Shown here: piece by piece, positions 8,453 through 21,025 of the stretch
Position numbering within the stretch: the stretch's first letter is position 1
How the letters are laid out: every line of letters starts with the position of its first letter
DNA from: Paramacrobiotus metropolitanus
Lineage: Eukaryota > Tardigrada > Eutardigrada > Parachela > Macrobiotidae
Length of the DNA: 64,000 bases
Direction of reading: 5' to 3'
NCBI RefSeq assembly: GCF_019649055.1
Contig: NW_026570226.1
Span: 372,001-436,000, forward strand
Notes under the pieces: model-generated
Database searches by the model: none
Seen by the model: only the letters and a program-made list of their open reading frames with translations
Told to the model about the DNA's origin: nothing
Made by a program: the position numbers and the translations under genes

Positions 8453-9738
8453 CCACGGAGTCCTGTCAGTCTGGGCTACCGTCCTGGACTCTTTCACAGT
8501 CCACGGTTATACTAAGCTACTGAAGAACTGATTCGACATTGTGGTTTCCAGCATTTTCTGTGCAAAATTATTATTTGATTGTCTTTATTTTTTACATTTG
8601 GTTTGTTTTTGTCTGATACTTCTATAATTTTTGGGCTACCTTTTGAAGATTTAAATTGTGTCTATAATTGTGTCAAGTGCCCAGAGGGGACATCTGTCCC
8701 GCTGCATGAGACAATAAATCAAATCAAAACAATAGTTTTACCTATTTTATACAACCTGAAACCAGCTGCAGTCTGCAGTCTTGCACCCGTACTAATGCGA
8801 GCAGTTCTTTAACTGGACTAAACACGAAAAGGAATAAAGCTTTTAATACGACAATAATAATACTTTACGGCAATTTGCAACATCCGCATGCAAATCCACT
8901 CACATTGTTAATCAAAAGCTTTGACACTCTCTTACCGAATTGTATTTTAGCAGGTGCTCTAGAACGGCGGTGAAAATGTTGCGTCCTCTGATTGGCCTTG
9001 TTGTTGGAAAATTAAATAGCACAAAAAACCTCCCCAGCACAAATAGCACAAATCTCCAGAAAATTACAATTTAATGCGAGTTTGGGTTTATTGTATCCTC
9101 TCCCAAGTTTTCCCTTTTTACGGCTTTCCGATGGAAGTGGAGTTTGGACCACGTATGCCGGTATGCCTAACCGGCATAACCCATGCCGGTCGGAACGGTA
9201 CGAGCGCCATCAGTACTTCTACTGCGAAACGTTTTCTCTCCGTTTGGGACGTTTGGCTTACCACGTACGTACATACGTGTTATTGCATGAATTTTGACCG
9301 CCAAATCTGAGTTGTCGATGTTCTGTAGGGATCTTTTCGAGACCGAAGAACATGACGACACTCAGCGGAATCCTTTTAAGCAGACTTGACTTAACTTGTA
9401 ATTTATCATCTTGATTCAGAATCCGCTCGATGATACTTGTTTTTTCGAAGGTAAGCTCGATTCTGCTGTTCCCGTTTTGTGGGTTTTATAATTTTTGTGA
9501 ATTATGACTGATCGGGAGCCCCTACGAGGCAAGTAAGTACTTACTTGTTCAGTGGCGCACTTTTAAATCATAATACAACATAACAACTTACGTGAATCAC
9601 GAATCCATGGTAAATTTTTTTCATACAAGCAATGCGGAGTCGCGGACCACATGAACTACCTTGCCGACAAAACCTAATGAAGTACAACCCTCAGACCCCG
9701 GTATGATAGATAACAGAATGAATATTTTTTCGTTTTAG
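8453..9738. other. Intergenic region with a possible LINE 3' tail
   Basis: No gene is visible. At about 8640-8740 a stretch ends in CAATAAATCAAATCAAAA, the type of short A-rich tandem tail left by non-LTR retrotransposons. At 9154-9178 an 8-bp inverted repeat TATGCCGG...CCGGCATA sits in the 5' flank of the F-box gene. A splice acceptor (TTTTAG at 9733-9738) suggests the F-box gene has a 5'-UTR exon somewhere in this stretch. Confidence 0.4.
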
Positions 9739-9769
9739 ACTGCAGTGATGGTGTGAATGGACGATCGAA

Positions 9770-11391
9770 ATGGACCTCAGCGCGAAAAGCCTTGGTAAAA
9801 GAAAAGCCGAGTCTGGAATTTCTTACTCGAAGCGGAACAGTTTGGTTAAAGCTTTAAGCGCCAGCAACAGTCAATTAGATGGCGGTGATGAAAAGAATTC
9901 TCTGAAAATGGGCAAAAGAAACGGTACGAAGAAAGGACACCCCAAAACACTCACTGCTGCCAATGATGAATTCGAAGCTAAGGCGATGCAGGAGCAAATG
10001 CTACAGAAATTCGTGGCGGAAACTTTCAATCATTTCATCGTTATCCCTCCTATAATGAACGCGATTGTAAAGAATCTTCCGATGAAATCACTACTTGCTC
10101 TCGCTCAGGTACCGAACATTGACCACTAATAACGTTAACGTATTTTCGATATGGCGCATCACTATCGCGTTTCTAGAATTTGTTTAGTTTTTAATCAGTG
10201 TTTTTGCATACCTCGTCTCGGTCTTCTTGTCTTTGAAATAATCATTTTCATGCAAACCACTTTCCTTCAAAGTGTGGAATCTATATCGTTATCATCTCAT
10301 CTATCAAGAATCGTTTAATTTTTAAATTTTAGGTAAATAAAGATCTTCAAACAGTCTGCAATCTGGAGAAAATGCGGTCATATCGTCAGAACTTTCGCTG
10401 GATACACCTTCCCGATATCTCGAATTTGTTGGTAACGCTGAACGCCCAAAAGGCCGTCCTGGGAGAAAGCGATATCTTCGGTGAGCGCTTACATGAATTA
10501 TACTGCGAACCCGATATGGTCATATGTTTTTCCACGCCGAAAGTGATGTTTACGGATAAGTGGCGCTTCTCCATTCCAAAAAGCCAGTATGACGGAACCA
10601 CAAAGGATATGTTTACCATTTTAACCAATCTGCTGCCGAAAGATGCGTGGAAAGTTGTGCATATTCGCAGCCACTGTGTGCTATGTCCCATTCCTTCGCC
10701 GGCTGACCAGGGGGACCACAGCGCATCGTCGCGCGATCTCAGCATGTTGATCTTCCCGAAAATGAACAATATCAATATCTGGCGCAAGCAGTATTCGGAA
10801 TCAGACATACGACGACGATGTAAGTCTTATGGATGGACTGAACAATCCCGCAAAGACAGTCGCTGTTTGTCACTCATGGTTCGGGAACTGAGCGCCCTGG
10901 CGCCGAAGCTGGTGATCATTCTCACCGGTCGGGATCCAGTCTTTGAGAATGTCCAGTCTCCGGAATTCCCCGTGATTGTGATGAATATGTGCGGATGCGA
11001 TGTGCCACCCGATTATGGACTGGAATACGTTGCCTTTGGAGGACAAGATGTTACCGCCTACCAGATCGTCTTGGATGATATGGCGAAGGAGTCGGACCGC
11101 CTACAAAAGATGCGGCAACTTCGAAACCAGTTCACTGCTCAAGAGGTCACGGGAGGTCGGATGCTGTTGATTTACTCCCATAGTGATCTGCACGTCTCCT
11201 CCGCTATCCACAAGGATTTCGCCAATAACGTCAAACAGTTGCGAGAAGTCTTTCCGGGAGTGCCAATTTTTGGGGGAGGTCATCCTACGGTTATTGGAAG
11301 CGTTTTTACAAAGGCGAAGACGGACAGCGACTTCGGATGTTTTTATAGTGACGGTATGGCTTTTGCATGTGCTATCGTCGTTGGAAAGTGA
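9770..11391 (+). CDS. FBXO22: F-box protein with FIST-type domain, FBXO22-like
   Basis: Two coding exons: 9770-10108 and 10333-11391 (CAG|GT...TTTTAG|G), giving 465 aa. The N-terminal 85 residues are basic and disordered. An F-box (IPPIMNAIVKNLPMKSLLAL, then QVNKDLQTVCN across the splice) at about 97-135 would bind SKP1 in an SCF ubiquitin ligase. The rest resembles the FIST sensory/ligand-binding region of FBXO22, ending with a Gly-rich segment (FPGVPIFGGGHPTVIGSVF) and FYSDGMAFACAIVVG. FBXO22 is a substrate adaptor targeting histone demethylases and other proteins; whether that holds here is inference. The human protein is about 400 aa, so the N-terminal extension is longer. The start has good context (GAAATGG). 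An AATAAA follows at 11617. Confidence 0.75.
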
Positions 11392-11616
11392 AAATTTTTA
11401 TGTCATTATTACTGTATTTGGAACAGTTCATGGTACAGGTGTTGAAGTGCATCCGGTTTCTCCTGAACGTTTTAGCCGTTAAATATAACTGCACCCGTTT
11501 TTATTTATGTTTGCCACACTATGGAACTATGTGGAATAATTTGACAATTGTTTTGTCGTATTTTGTAATATCGGTACAGATCCTTCATATATATATCTCG
11601 TTTGCACGCATTCTTC

Positions 11617-11622
11617 AATAAA
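11617..11622 (+). terminator. Polyadenylation signal of the FBXO22-like gene
   Basis: AATAAA lies 226 nt after the stop codon and is followed by a T-rich stretch. Confidence 0.6.
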
Positions 11623-11639
11623 TTTATTTTGTTCTCAAT

Positions 11640-13728
11640 GGCAAAGTGATGTTAGGGCAGTGTTTGCCACAGAAAAATAAACATAAATATGATAATTATA
11701 TACAGTAGTTTTAATTGCTGTTAGGAAAAGCACGGAAGGCAATTTTAGACAAATTTTGTTTGGAGTAAGACTATTTAGACTGACGTCACATCTGCTTGGG
11801 TGCGCTCGACGTTTAAATTAAATTTAGAACTTCCGGTTTGATTAGTCCTGTACTCCAGTAGTGTTTCAAACTTTTAAATGAGAATTAGTCTGGTCTTTTA
11901 GAAAACGGATTCGCTTCACTGAAGGCTGCATGCGCACAGTAAGTATAGTAACACAAGTATTTGCACGACCTTTTCTTTTATCATTCACACTCATAGTACT
12001 GCGGCACTGCTGCCGATTGATGATTAGATACTGTTACTTACTGTATTGATTTAAACGGCTTCATGACAACCAAGCTCCTTCCTTCAGTTTACGGTCAGTG
12101 TGTGCACGAGTATTTGTTGTTGCACTATTACGCAACTGAAAGTTGAAATCGGTTGGTTGCTTACTATTTAATAATATGGTAGCTGTTGAATTGTTATTTT
12201 CCACCGGGATAGACACATCATTCACATTTCACAGTAAGATAAACTGTACAATATGCACAAAAATAGTTGCTTAAAAAACTCTGTTGTCCGTTTCTGCCCA
12301 GTAACGGTCACGGTCTCCATGTTGTTTTTATTGATTAGTTGTAACTGTTAACTTATACTGCTTTTTAACTATTGTATCTGTATGTTATGAAAGGCATAAT
12401 GAACTTAACTTGACTGCTTCTGCGTTAAATTTCCATTAAAATTATGTGCTACAATTTACTTTAAATACGTATTTCAGCAATGTACCGCTCGAGACAGTTG
12501 CTGCACATTCATAAATAAAAAGCAGGAGGTCTACAAGGCTCACATGGATATTTTTTTCTCCAAATTTGTATAATTTAAATAAGATTTGAAAAATTAATGC
12601 TGTTTGTAGTTTTCTGGCTTTACAAATTTGACAAATGTTCAATGCAGTGCACACTTTTAACATCGCCTCGGTTTCCTGCTCATGACCACAGTGAAATCAA
12701 ACCTGTCATATTACTCTCATTTGATTAGTGACAATAGAATCACGAAACTTATCGTAATTTTTGTTTAATACACTTTTTCGTTATCGCTTTCCCACTTATC
12801 GTCTTACACGTTACAAGTTAAGACAATGCATACACGGAGTACAATCCGTACCGGGCTGATAAAGATGCAGGTAGCGGTGTAAACGTTCACGTCCGGCAGC
12901 CATTAAAATATTAATGTGCGACCGAAGCGCTTAACATTGGTGCTGCACATAAACATCGTGTTAATTTGCATTTGTAGTGCGTTTAAAGGACCAAAAGGAC
13001 ACTGCAGAATTGGTTTCCTGCACGCAGCAGCCGACACGGAGCATTTTCACTAAAGCACCCTTTGTCATTTGTGACAGTACATGTGATTTGTAATTTCATC
13101 TGCATTGTACATGTTTGGTGTTTTGGTTGTGCAAACTGAATGGAATTATTATAATCTGGACGTCGGCAGCGTGAAGCTAGCGCCTGTTACTGATTCCAGA
13201 GTTCCGGTTCCGTAAAATACTTGTGCTTTTGTCACCCTGCGAAAATGGTACGGCATGTATTTTTTATACCATTGTAATGGAAAACATACTTACATTAGTT
13301 GTAACTTTATAAATTTATTTATAATTCGATTGAAAGTATTGTACGTAAAGTGCTCGTATTTATCGTAAGTTTGCCCGTGTTATGAATCCACACCACGTTA
13401 ACGTTACCGTCTCTTGATGGAACTTTTCTTGTTTTACCTACAATATTGGATCTATGCGCAAACACGGGGTCAGAATTTTTTGCTGTAACTGTATGTAATA
13501 TCCGTAACCCTGAATAATGGTAGCTGCTTGAAAATTAAAAAAAAATAAATGGCATTTTACAACACCTGACTGGTTTGTTGCTAGAGCGAATTAGTGTGAC
13601 CATCATGATCAGTACAATGCACGCTACTGAATTTTTATTTCAAGTCTCTAAAACCTTTCGTTTCTAGAAAAAAGAAAAACAGAGCAAAAAACCAAAACTA
13701 AAACGTGTATGTTACTTGTTTCTTTCAG
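11640..13728. other. Non-coding region upstream of the first SLC6 gene
   Basis: AT-rich, with no reading frame that I can link to a protein. It must contain the promoter and the first exon(s) of the SLC6 gene that begins its readable part at 13729, but I could not pick the initiating ATG with confidence. Confidence 0.5.
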
Positions 13729-16700
13729 CCCAAGAAAACCAGCATTGAAATTACTACTACCGAGGCGCCTGTGGAAAAGAGGGATGCCGAAGGCTTTCAC
13801 GACAACACGGTTTCCACGCGTACGGGTGATGCGAATACCCCCGAGCGTGGACAATGGGGCAATAAAGCTGAATTCGTGCTGTCCTGTATCAGTTTATCCG
13901 TCGGTCTGGGAAACGTCTGGCGATTTCCATATTTAGCGTGAGGTTTTTTTTATTTATTTGATTTCATCGACCGAACAATACTAATGAAGGTTTTCATATT
14001 CCCAGGTACGCTAACGGAGGAGGTAAGCAAATTCTAAATGCGATAATTCCAATAATATTATGGAATTATTTATATACTCACTATACATTAGTCCTTCATA
14101 ATGCAATTAGCTTTGGCAAGTGATTGTCGTTTAAAAATAAACATATCAACAAATGCATTATTTAGCCTAAAACTATGTTTTTAGGTTTGCATTCAATAAT
14201 ATAATTATTATGGTTGCAAATTATAAGTACGAGTTTTCTTCGAGTGTATATTTTCCCACCACTTACTACCGAGTGCCTAGAGTACGGCAAGCATGTAGTG
14301 CCGTCTGTCATTATAATAATATACGTAAAAAGTAATACGCCTTTGTAAATACAAAAGGTTTAGATTGAGAGAAATACCTCATGACAGTAGATTGAATGAA
14401 GACTATCTAACGAGTAAGCTATTTTACGCATCGTAAATATTAGCTTTATTTATGATTCATCACTCGTCAAAAACGCATTCGAATTAATAGTAGTTTTGTT
14501 TGTAATAAAACATCAAAAATGTGGCATTTTTTTATCCCTTACATCTGTGTTTTAGGAGCATTTTTGATTCCGTATATTTGTGTGCTATTTTTGGTTGGAA
14601 AGCCGATGTATTTTATGGAAATTGCTCTTGGTCAGCATGAGGCAACTGGACCTGTAAAGGTGTGGAAACGTATCGTTCCTCTGGCAAAAGGTCAGATGTG
14701 AATAATGTATCCGCGCTTGCACTTTCGTTATTTTGATGGCAATTATCGCTTCATCGGTCTTGGGTTGTTTCGCACTTAACAAGCGCCGAGAATAATCTGC
14801 CAAGTACATTTGATATATTTTACATTTGATACTTATTTTTACATTTGATATATTTTACATTTGATACATTTGATACATATTTGATATATTTTGCAATTTT
14901 AAACTATCACGGTTTTATGGTGTTTTTAGGGATTGGCGCGGCTCAGGTTGTGGTCTGCATGTGCGTTGCTATATTTTACGGTATGGGCGAAACCAAAGCT
15001 TTACAGTACATAATTATTGTGTATAGAAGTACTAGTATGGGTACGATACGGAAATTGGGACTGCAGAATGTTACCGGTGTGTCGTGAACTATTGATATTA
15101 CCACATCTTTGCTGCACTAATTTAAACTTACTGAAGAATTAACACTCTTTTATGTGATAATAACAGTTATTATCATGTCCTGGACAATGTTCTACTTCTG
15201 GGCAACACTGATTTCTGCCTTTCGCAACGAAGCCGTCCCGTGGATACATTTCTGTAAAAGTGACTGGGCTCACAAAGAAACCTGTGTTCCGCCGGGCAGC
15301 GTGGCGGGCGGTGAGCAGTGGATACACGATTTCGATAATCCCAATGTCTTACATCCTATTATCCCCTTTCCGGTGGAGAAAAACCTGAAATATTCTTCGG
15401 CCAGTCAGCAGTATTTTGATCGCTACGTGCTAGTCAAATATGATCAGGGAAGTCCTGATCCACATGGTCTCGAAAATCTGGGGTCCATCAGTCTGGAGCT
15501 GCTGGGATGTCTGGCACTGTCGTGGATTATCGTTTTTTTCTCTTTGGTCAAGGTAAGCATAACAACCCGGCACAGTCATATTATCGAAAAGTAAAATACA
15601 TCTTTTAAAGAGGTTGTTGAAGTCAAATTTTATAACTACTTATACTCTATATTTATTTCATAGCTATTTATATTTTTATCCTACTCTTCTGCGCAACAAC
15701 AAACAAGGTATTTCGGTATGTTTTTACTGTACCGGGATTCAAAATATTTGAACATGTAGTATTAGTTTTGCAACTATTATTCATGATACTGTAAATGCAG
15801 TACAGATCTGTATGCACATATCCTTCCACCGATATCGCTTTCATTTAGTAATTTATTTTGCAGGGAGTGAAAAGTTCTGGAAAAGTCGTTTATGGTAATT
15901 ATTTTTTTGTCTCCAGCTACCTAACTTATTGCAGTCATTGAATTCAGTTCACCACACATATTATATGCTTCTTTTACAGTGACATCCACTCTGCCTTTCA
16001 TTGTGTTGATCATTCTACTTGGCAATGGTAAAGTGACCTTTTTGTAATCTACGGTCGTAATTCTGCTTTCATGTTAACGTATCAGGTTATAGGTGTATAT
16101 ATACATAAATGTATAAATATTTGTATAAATAAACGAATGTAGTGCTTGCTATCTTGCTCAATTTTAGCTTAAAAAGCTTTATAATACAGCAACTTCTTCT
16201 AGGTGCCGCTCAGGACGGTGCCGTTGATGGCATTCTTTACTTCATCGTGCCAAAGTTTGACAAATTACTGAACATCCAGGTAATAATCGAATTATTGGAC
16301 TACAATTTTAATTTTCAGTGCCATTTTCTTTTCCGAAGATTTGTATATCTCCTTGATAATTTTGTTTGTATTCTACGGCCATTCTACCGTATCGTATAAT
16401 ACAATACCGTGTTCAGCAGGAACAGGTCCTAACATAATTACTGCCACACTGATGTCCCTTTTAGACATGGAAAGCTGCCGCGGAGCAGATGTTCTTTTCT
16501 CTTTCCGTTGCTTTTGGATCTTTAACCATGTTAGGTAATTTATTCAAACAAGAAGTCATAATTGCTGTTTTTTCAATTAATTTAGTACTTATTGCATCAT
16601 TCTCACTTGCCTCTATCTCTGGCTGTGGGCACTTGGAGCTGCAGTTATTGCTAGGAATTGTGCGATGTCGATTACAGTACCGATACCCATGTCCAGAATC

Positions 16701-18316
16701 CATTGCAATTGGTTATATGAATGTTATCAACCGTCTTTTGCCATTTTAGGTTCCTACAATAAGTTCAACAACAACTGTTACCAGTAAGTTTGGTAATTAC
16801 GAGACGACATTTGTGCAACGCTAGCGGCGTTTGTTCTAACCTTTTGCGTGTTAATCATATTCAGTATAATACACACTTACGCACTAATATATAATAATGA
16901 ATTCAATTTCAATTTGTGGTGCACTTTATCAAGAATACCTAATTTTATTACTTAATCTTCCAGGGATGGCTTGATTGTATCGGTGCTGGATACGGTAACC
17001 AGCGTGACCTCCGGCTTGGCCATGTTCTCCGTATTGGGGTTCCTCGCTAACCAGCGCGGGGTTGGTATTGAGCACGTCGTGGATTCTGGACCAGGATTAG
17101 CGTTTGTCACCTTTCCGGAATCCTTGAACAATATGCAACCTCCACATCTCTGGGCTATCCTGTTCTTTGTCATGTAATGCACTGTTTTGCAGTAAAATAA
17201 TACGTTTTAAAATTACCACGTTACAGTAATTGATTCTGACCCTGGCAAATTCCGATTTTATTGCTAAAGTGTTCTATTTTTGTTTCAAGGTCACTGCGCA
17301 TGCTTTTCAAATGTTGGGACTTCGTACTCGTAGATTCATGGTTAAGGATTTTACTCATTTTATCATTAATATTTTTAGGTTGTACACTTTAGGTCTGGGC
17401 AGCGAGATCGGGTTGCTGGAGATGGCTTTCACATTCTTATGCGATAAATTTCCTTCCTTGCGAGAGAAAAAGCCTTTAGTGGTAGCCATTGGCTGTACGA
17501 TTTGCTTCCTCATCGGACTGGCGTTTATCACACAGGTACAGTTCACCAAACGATAATGTGTGCAGTATAAATTTTGAACGGTTCGATATGACGTGAAGTA
17601 TTATCTGGATTAATTTTCCGTACGCAACGACTAAGTATTACTTATTTAAAATAGTCAACGTCCTAACCTATATGTACGGATACTCGGACATTGGTGTAGA
17701 CACTTAATACTCTAAAAATGGCAGTCTTTATTCCCGTTACTTCTTTTTTGTTGAAATAGCAGACTAATGTCGTTTCAGGGGGGAACGGATCTTTTTGATA
17801 TTTTCAATGAATACGCTGGTGGTATCTCGGTTCTGTTTATGGCGACTTTCGAAATTATTTGTGTAATGTGGGTGTATGGATTAAAACGATTCATTTCGGA
17901 TTTGAAGGAGATGATGGGAAAATCCGGCGACATGAGCTATTACTGGCGGTAATAAATCATTATGATAATCGGTACAACAGACTGATATCATACGGAAAAT
18001 AATTAGGGACTAAAATACAAATTCATGCAAGAGATGGATGTAAAAAGCTGATTGACGACGCTACGTGCCTCTCTTCGTAATAATTAGCGATAAGTCGGTT
18101 CACGAAAGTGCTGCAATAGTATATTGCTGCCTGAAGTATTCGCGAGTATGGCAATAATTTTTTAAAAAAATGTGTACTTTATGTTAAACAAACTAATTTA
18201 CAGTATGGGAAACTATAAAATTATTTCTTTCTTTCGTAGAACTGCTTGGTCTGTGTTGAGTCCCGTCACTCTTCTGGTAAGTGCTTACTGCTCACGAGTA
18301 CCACTTATTCAAATAA

Positions 18317-18360
<44 letters not shown>

Positions 18361-19284
18361 CCGGTCTTTCATATACCGGTCTTTCATAATGATTTTGCAG
18401 TTTATCCTAATTGTATCGCTCGTTCAATATCGGACACTGTATGAGGCTACGAATAAACGATTGCCGGTATGGGCGGATGGGATCGGCTGGGTAAGGCTAT
18501 ACAGTATTTTTGATCGTTTCTGTCGTACTACAAAACCTCAAAAGTCTTTAATCCTGTTCTTCGAGTTAATTAGCAGTTAAATATTCGAGAAACAATTTAA
18601 AACTTGCCTTTATAACTTGCCTTTACTTGAATAACAGCATTAAAAGACTTTTTAGGTTTTATAGTAACTATAAACCCTCAAAAGTCTTTAATCCTGTTCT
18701 TCAAGTTAATTAGCAATTACATGTTCGAGAAACAATTTAAAACTTGCCTAAGTACAACTATACCAGACAATTGCGTGGCGAATGTGATCGATGTGCAATT
18801 TCTGTACAGTTGGTGTTTTTTCTGTAGCAGTCGCACACCAGCTAATACTGTAATTTAACGATGCGTATTAAAGCCATTTCATGATAGGCAGTGGAAAGGA
18901 AACTTGTTCATGCTGACGCAGTTATACGAAAAAGCCTGTAAAATCGTCATTTTTTAATTACAGACTTTAGCGGGATTAGCTATCATCCAACTGCCTGTGT
19001 GGGCCATTATTGTCGTGTGGAAAAGCAAAGGTGACACCTTGGGAGAGGTACAAAAATTTATTGTTTACCTTTTGCGATACTATAGAGGTAAAAATCATGA
19101 AAAATTATTGTAGAAATTTAAGCAAAGCTTGTGGCCGGATTACATTATGGAGCCTCAAATGCCCGCGGAAGTCGTCCAGATGGGAACTATTCCTCGCGCG
19201 AAACTCAAGCCAACATCATCCGATGGAAGTCTTAACGATAAACCGCCCGCCTATACCAATCGCGCTTACGACAAGAGGGAATAA
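13729..19284 (+). CDS. SLC6 Na+/Cl--dependent (amino acid) transporter, copy A, 5' exon not located
   Basis: Seventeen exons from acceptor 13729: 13729-13937, 14006-14022, 14556-14690, 14930-14980, 15167-15552, 15864-15894, 15980-16027, 16203-16279, 16465-16534, 16750-16783, 16964-17173, 17379-17535, 17779-17948, 18240-18276, 18401-18490, 18964-19047, 19114-19284; 658 codons, all in frame. TM1 has [20 protein letters not shown], the unwound Na+/substrate site; TM6 has [25 protein letters not shown]. The second extracellular loop has the SLC6 Cys pair ([12 protein letters not shown]). It should be a 12-TM plasma-membrane symporter moving a small amino-acid-like substrate with Na+ and Cl-. It resembles glycine/neutral amino acid carriers, but the substrate cannot be told. 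Where copy B has GQYYSQGP it reads GQHEATGP. The C-terminus is soluble and Pro-rich. Confidence 0.88.
14006..14022 (+). other. 17-nt microexon in SLC6 copy A
   Basis: GTACGCTAACGGAGGAG is flanked by TTCCCAG and GTAAGC. It supplies the codons AYANGGG at the end of TM1 and restores frame between exon 1 (phase 2) and exon 3 (phase 1). Copy B encodes the same residues without the upstream intron. Without this exon the conserved NGGG motif would be missing. Confidence 0.85.
18319..18387 (+). repeat. (TA)n microsatellite and short tandem duplication in an intron
   Basis: About 17 TA units are followed by two tandem copies of TATACCGGTCTTTCA, inside the intron just before the exon at 18401. Confidence 0.9.
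18536..18749 (+). repeat. 74-bp intronic duplication
   Basis: CCTCAAAAGTCTTTAATCCT begins both 18536-18609 and 18676-18749. The copies differ at only a few positions and both end in AATTTAAAACTTGCCT. They lie in the penultimate-but-one intron of SLC6 copy A, 140 bp apart. Confidence 0.9.
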
Positions 19285-19292
19285 TAATTAGC

Positions 19293-19298
19293 AATAAA
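19293..19298 (+). terminator. Polyadenylation signal of SLC6 copy A
   Basis: AATAAA lies 9 nt after the stop codon, implying a very short 3' UTR unless a later site is used. Confidence 0.5.
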
Positions 19299-19582
19299 TT
19301 CATCTGGTCTTGTAAGAGCGTTTCATAATTACGAGACAATTTCTGTTAACAAAAATTATTTTTGTGATTTTTGCTTTTCCTGACCGGTGCTGAAAATGGT
19401 CAGTAATGGCCCCGTAAAATATAATGTACAGCTGTGCAATACGACTAATAATGGGTATCCGTCTCTTCGGTTGTTTTACGTTTTCCAGTACATATATTAT
19501 TACTAACGCTTATAATCTCGGGTTATTACCTTGAACTGATTGTGAACTATTTAGCATGGGAGCACTATAACATACAAGTATC

Positions 19583-19602
19583 GGTCGCGCTAGCGCGCGA
19601 CC
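19583..19602. repeat. GC-rich 8-bp hairpin
   Basis: GGTCGCGC, a 4-nt loop TAGC, then GCGCGACC: a perfect stem in otherwise AT-rich DNA. Confidence 0.85.
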
Positions 19603-20149
19603 AGTTGTGTTCGAGGTATGGAAAAATGAAAGAAATATGTACAGTACAAAATACACTTCGTAAAGCAATAAAAACGATTTTGAGAAATATTTCAAATATA
19701 AAACCCCAGCGAGGCCAGCTACGAAAATATTATAAATATGTGCAAAAAGCGAATAGTTTTCAAACTTTCCGCTTTAATTCGACCAGTTTTATAAAAACTG
19801 AAAGCCTCCGTAATTTTTCTTTTTGTTTGTCTTTTTCACGGTTCTTTTTCCCGTTTTTAATGTAACTTTATATTGCCGATTCTAACGAACTGAAAACCTG
19901 TATTTTTTGGTACGGCAGATAATATTTAAACGGTGATAAAATAGATGGAGTGGGATCATATTTACACGATGCCCATAAAAAACCGTTAAGCCGATATTTC
20001 AGCGCAGAATTAATGGAAACTTGTGGGAAACGATTAACGGTTGCCCAAGGTGACCTCGCAGGCTGCATGTAAGATTGTAAAATTTTCAGCCCTTCAGTCA
20101 AGCTCTACTAAAATAAAATAAATACATATATTATATTAGATTTCGAGCT

Positions 20150-20230
20150 TAGTGAATACCCAAGCTACCGCCCGTATTACAGAGCAACGTAGGTTAGTGA
20201 GTGCCCAAGCTACCACCAGAATTACAGAGC
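20150..20230 (+). repeat. Two tandem 35-nt units, 46 nt apart
   Basis: The units begin AGTGAATACCCAAGCTACCG (20150) and AGTGAGTGCCCAAGCTACCA (20196) and both end in ATTACAGAGC or TATTACAGAGC. A partial third start, GTGAGTGAATACGG, follows at about 20238. Confidence 0.8.
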
Positions 20231-20390
20231 CGCTACGTGAGTGAATACGGTAAACAGGCCACGGCCGGCTTTTAGATATTTAGAAATTACATATAAATTA
20301 GACATTTTAAACCGTGCGATATTGAGATACTCAGATTTCTAGATATTTTTAAAATTTTGAAACTCTGGAGGCTCAGAAAATTAGAGGTAA

Positions 20391-20411
20391 CGGCCCCGCT
20401 GCGCGGGGCCG
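20391..20411. repeat. GC-rich 8-bp hairpin
   Basis: CGGCCCCG, loop CTGCG, CGGGGCCG: a perfect palindromic stem flanked on both sides by AAATATTTAGAAAT-type AT-rich sequence. Confidence 0.9.
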
Positions 20412-20747
20412 AGTCGAAATATTTAGAAATATTTAGAAATTCTGGAAATGTAAAAGCTTTGGAGCTGACTTTGGATAAATTTACACTTATTTTGAAGTAT
20501 TCAAACGCATTTAAAAACATCTTAAAGGTTTCAAAAATTTAAAAAAGTAAATTTAAAAGTTTGATGTAACTGACAATTTTAAATAACTACTGTTTACAGA
20601 GTAGGTTGCTAAGTTGCAAAACCTGTATTTGCTCATTCGAAACGTTTGCAGAATTTACTGGAAATTTCTATGAACTTTGAACGCTAAGTACTGAAAGTTT
20701 AAAAGGGTTTTTGAAAACGTTCCGGAAACCAAAATTTTTTTCCAAGC

Positions 20748-21025
20748 AGCAGATAGGAAGCTTTGGGAGATGCTGGATTTTATAAAACTATCAAAAACTT
20801 CACAAACAGAATCTCGAATTAGGAGATATTTTCCAAAACCAACAATCTTTAAGTACTAACAACCTTTAAGTACTACAGCTTCTAAAAATTTTTTTAGACC
20901 TTCTCCAAAACTTAAGATTTTTTTAAATATAAAGGTAGGAACGTTTGTGCGATGCTCTATTTTTTGTAATCATCAACTTATTGAAAAAATCAATCCTGAT
21001 TTAGGAGATAATTTCCAAAAAATAA
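20748..21025 (+). repeat. Diverged direct duplication
   Basis: Two segments of about 100 nt (from about 20750 and about 20930) share blocks such as GATGCT, ATCAA and TTAGGAGATA(T/A)TTTCCAAAA in the same order. They look like old copies of an unidentified repeat. Confidence 0.45.

Noticed and set aside
8579-8812. 77-codon frame after the LTR
   Set aside because: The stretch looks like the non-coding tail of a LINE-type repeat; the frame has no protein features.
10386-10808. 140-codon minus-strand frame
   Set aside because: Antisense shadow of the FBXO22-like exon 2.
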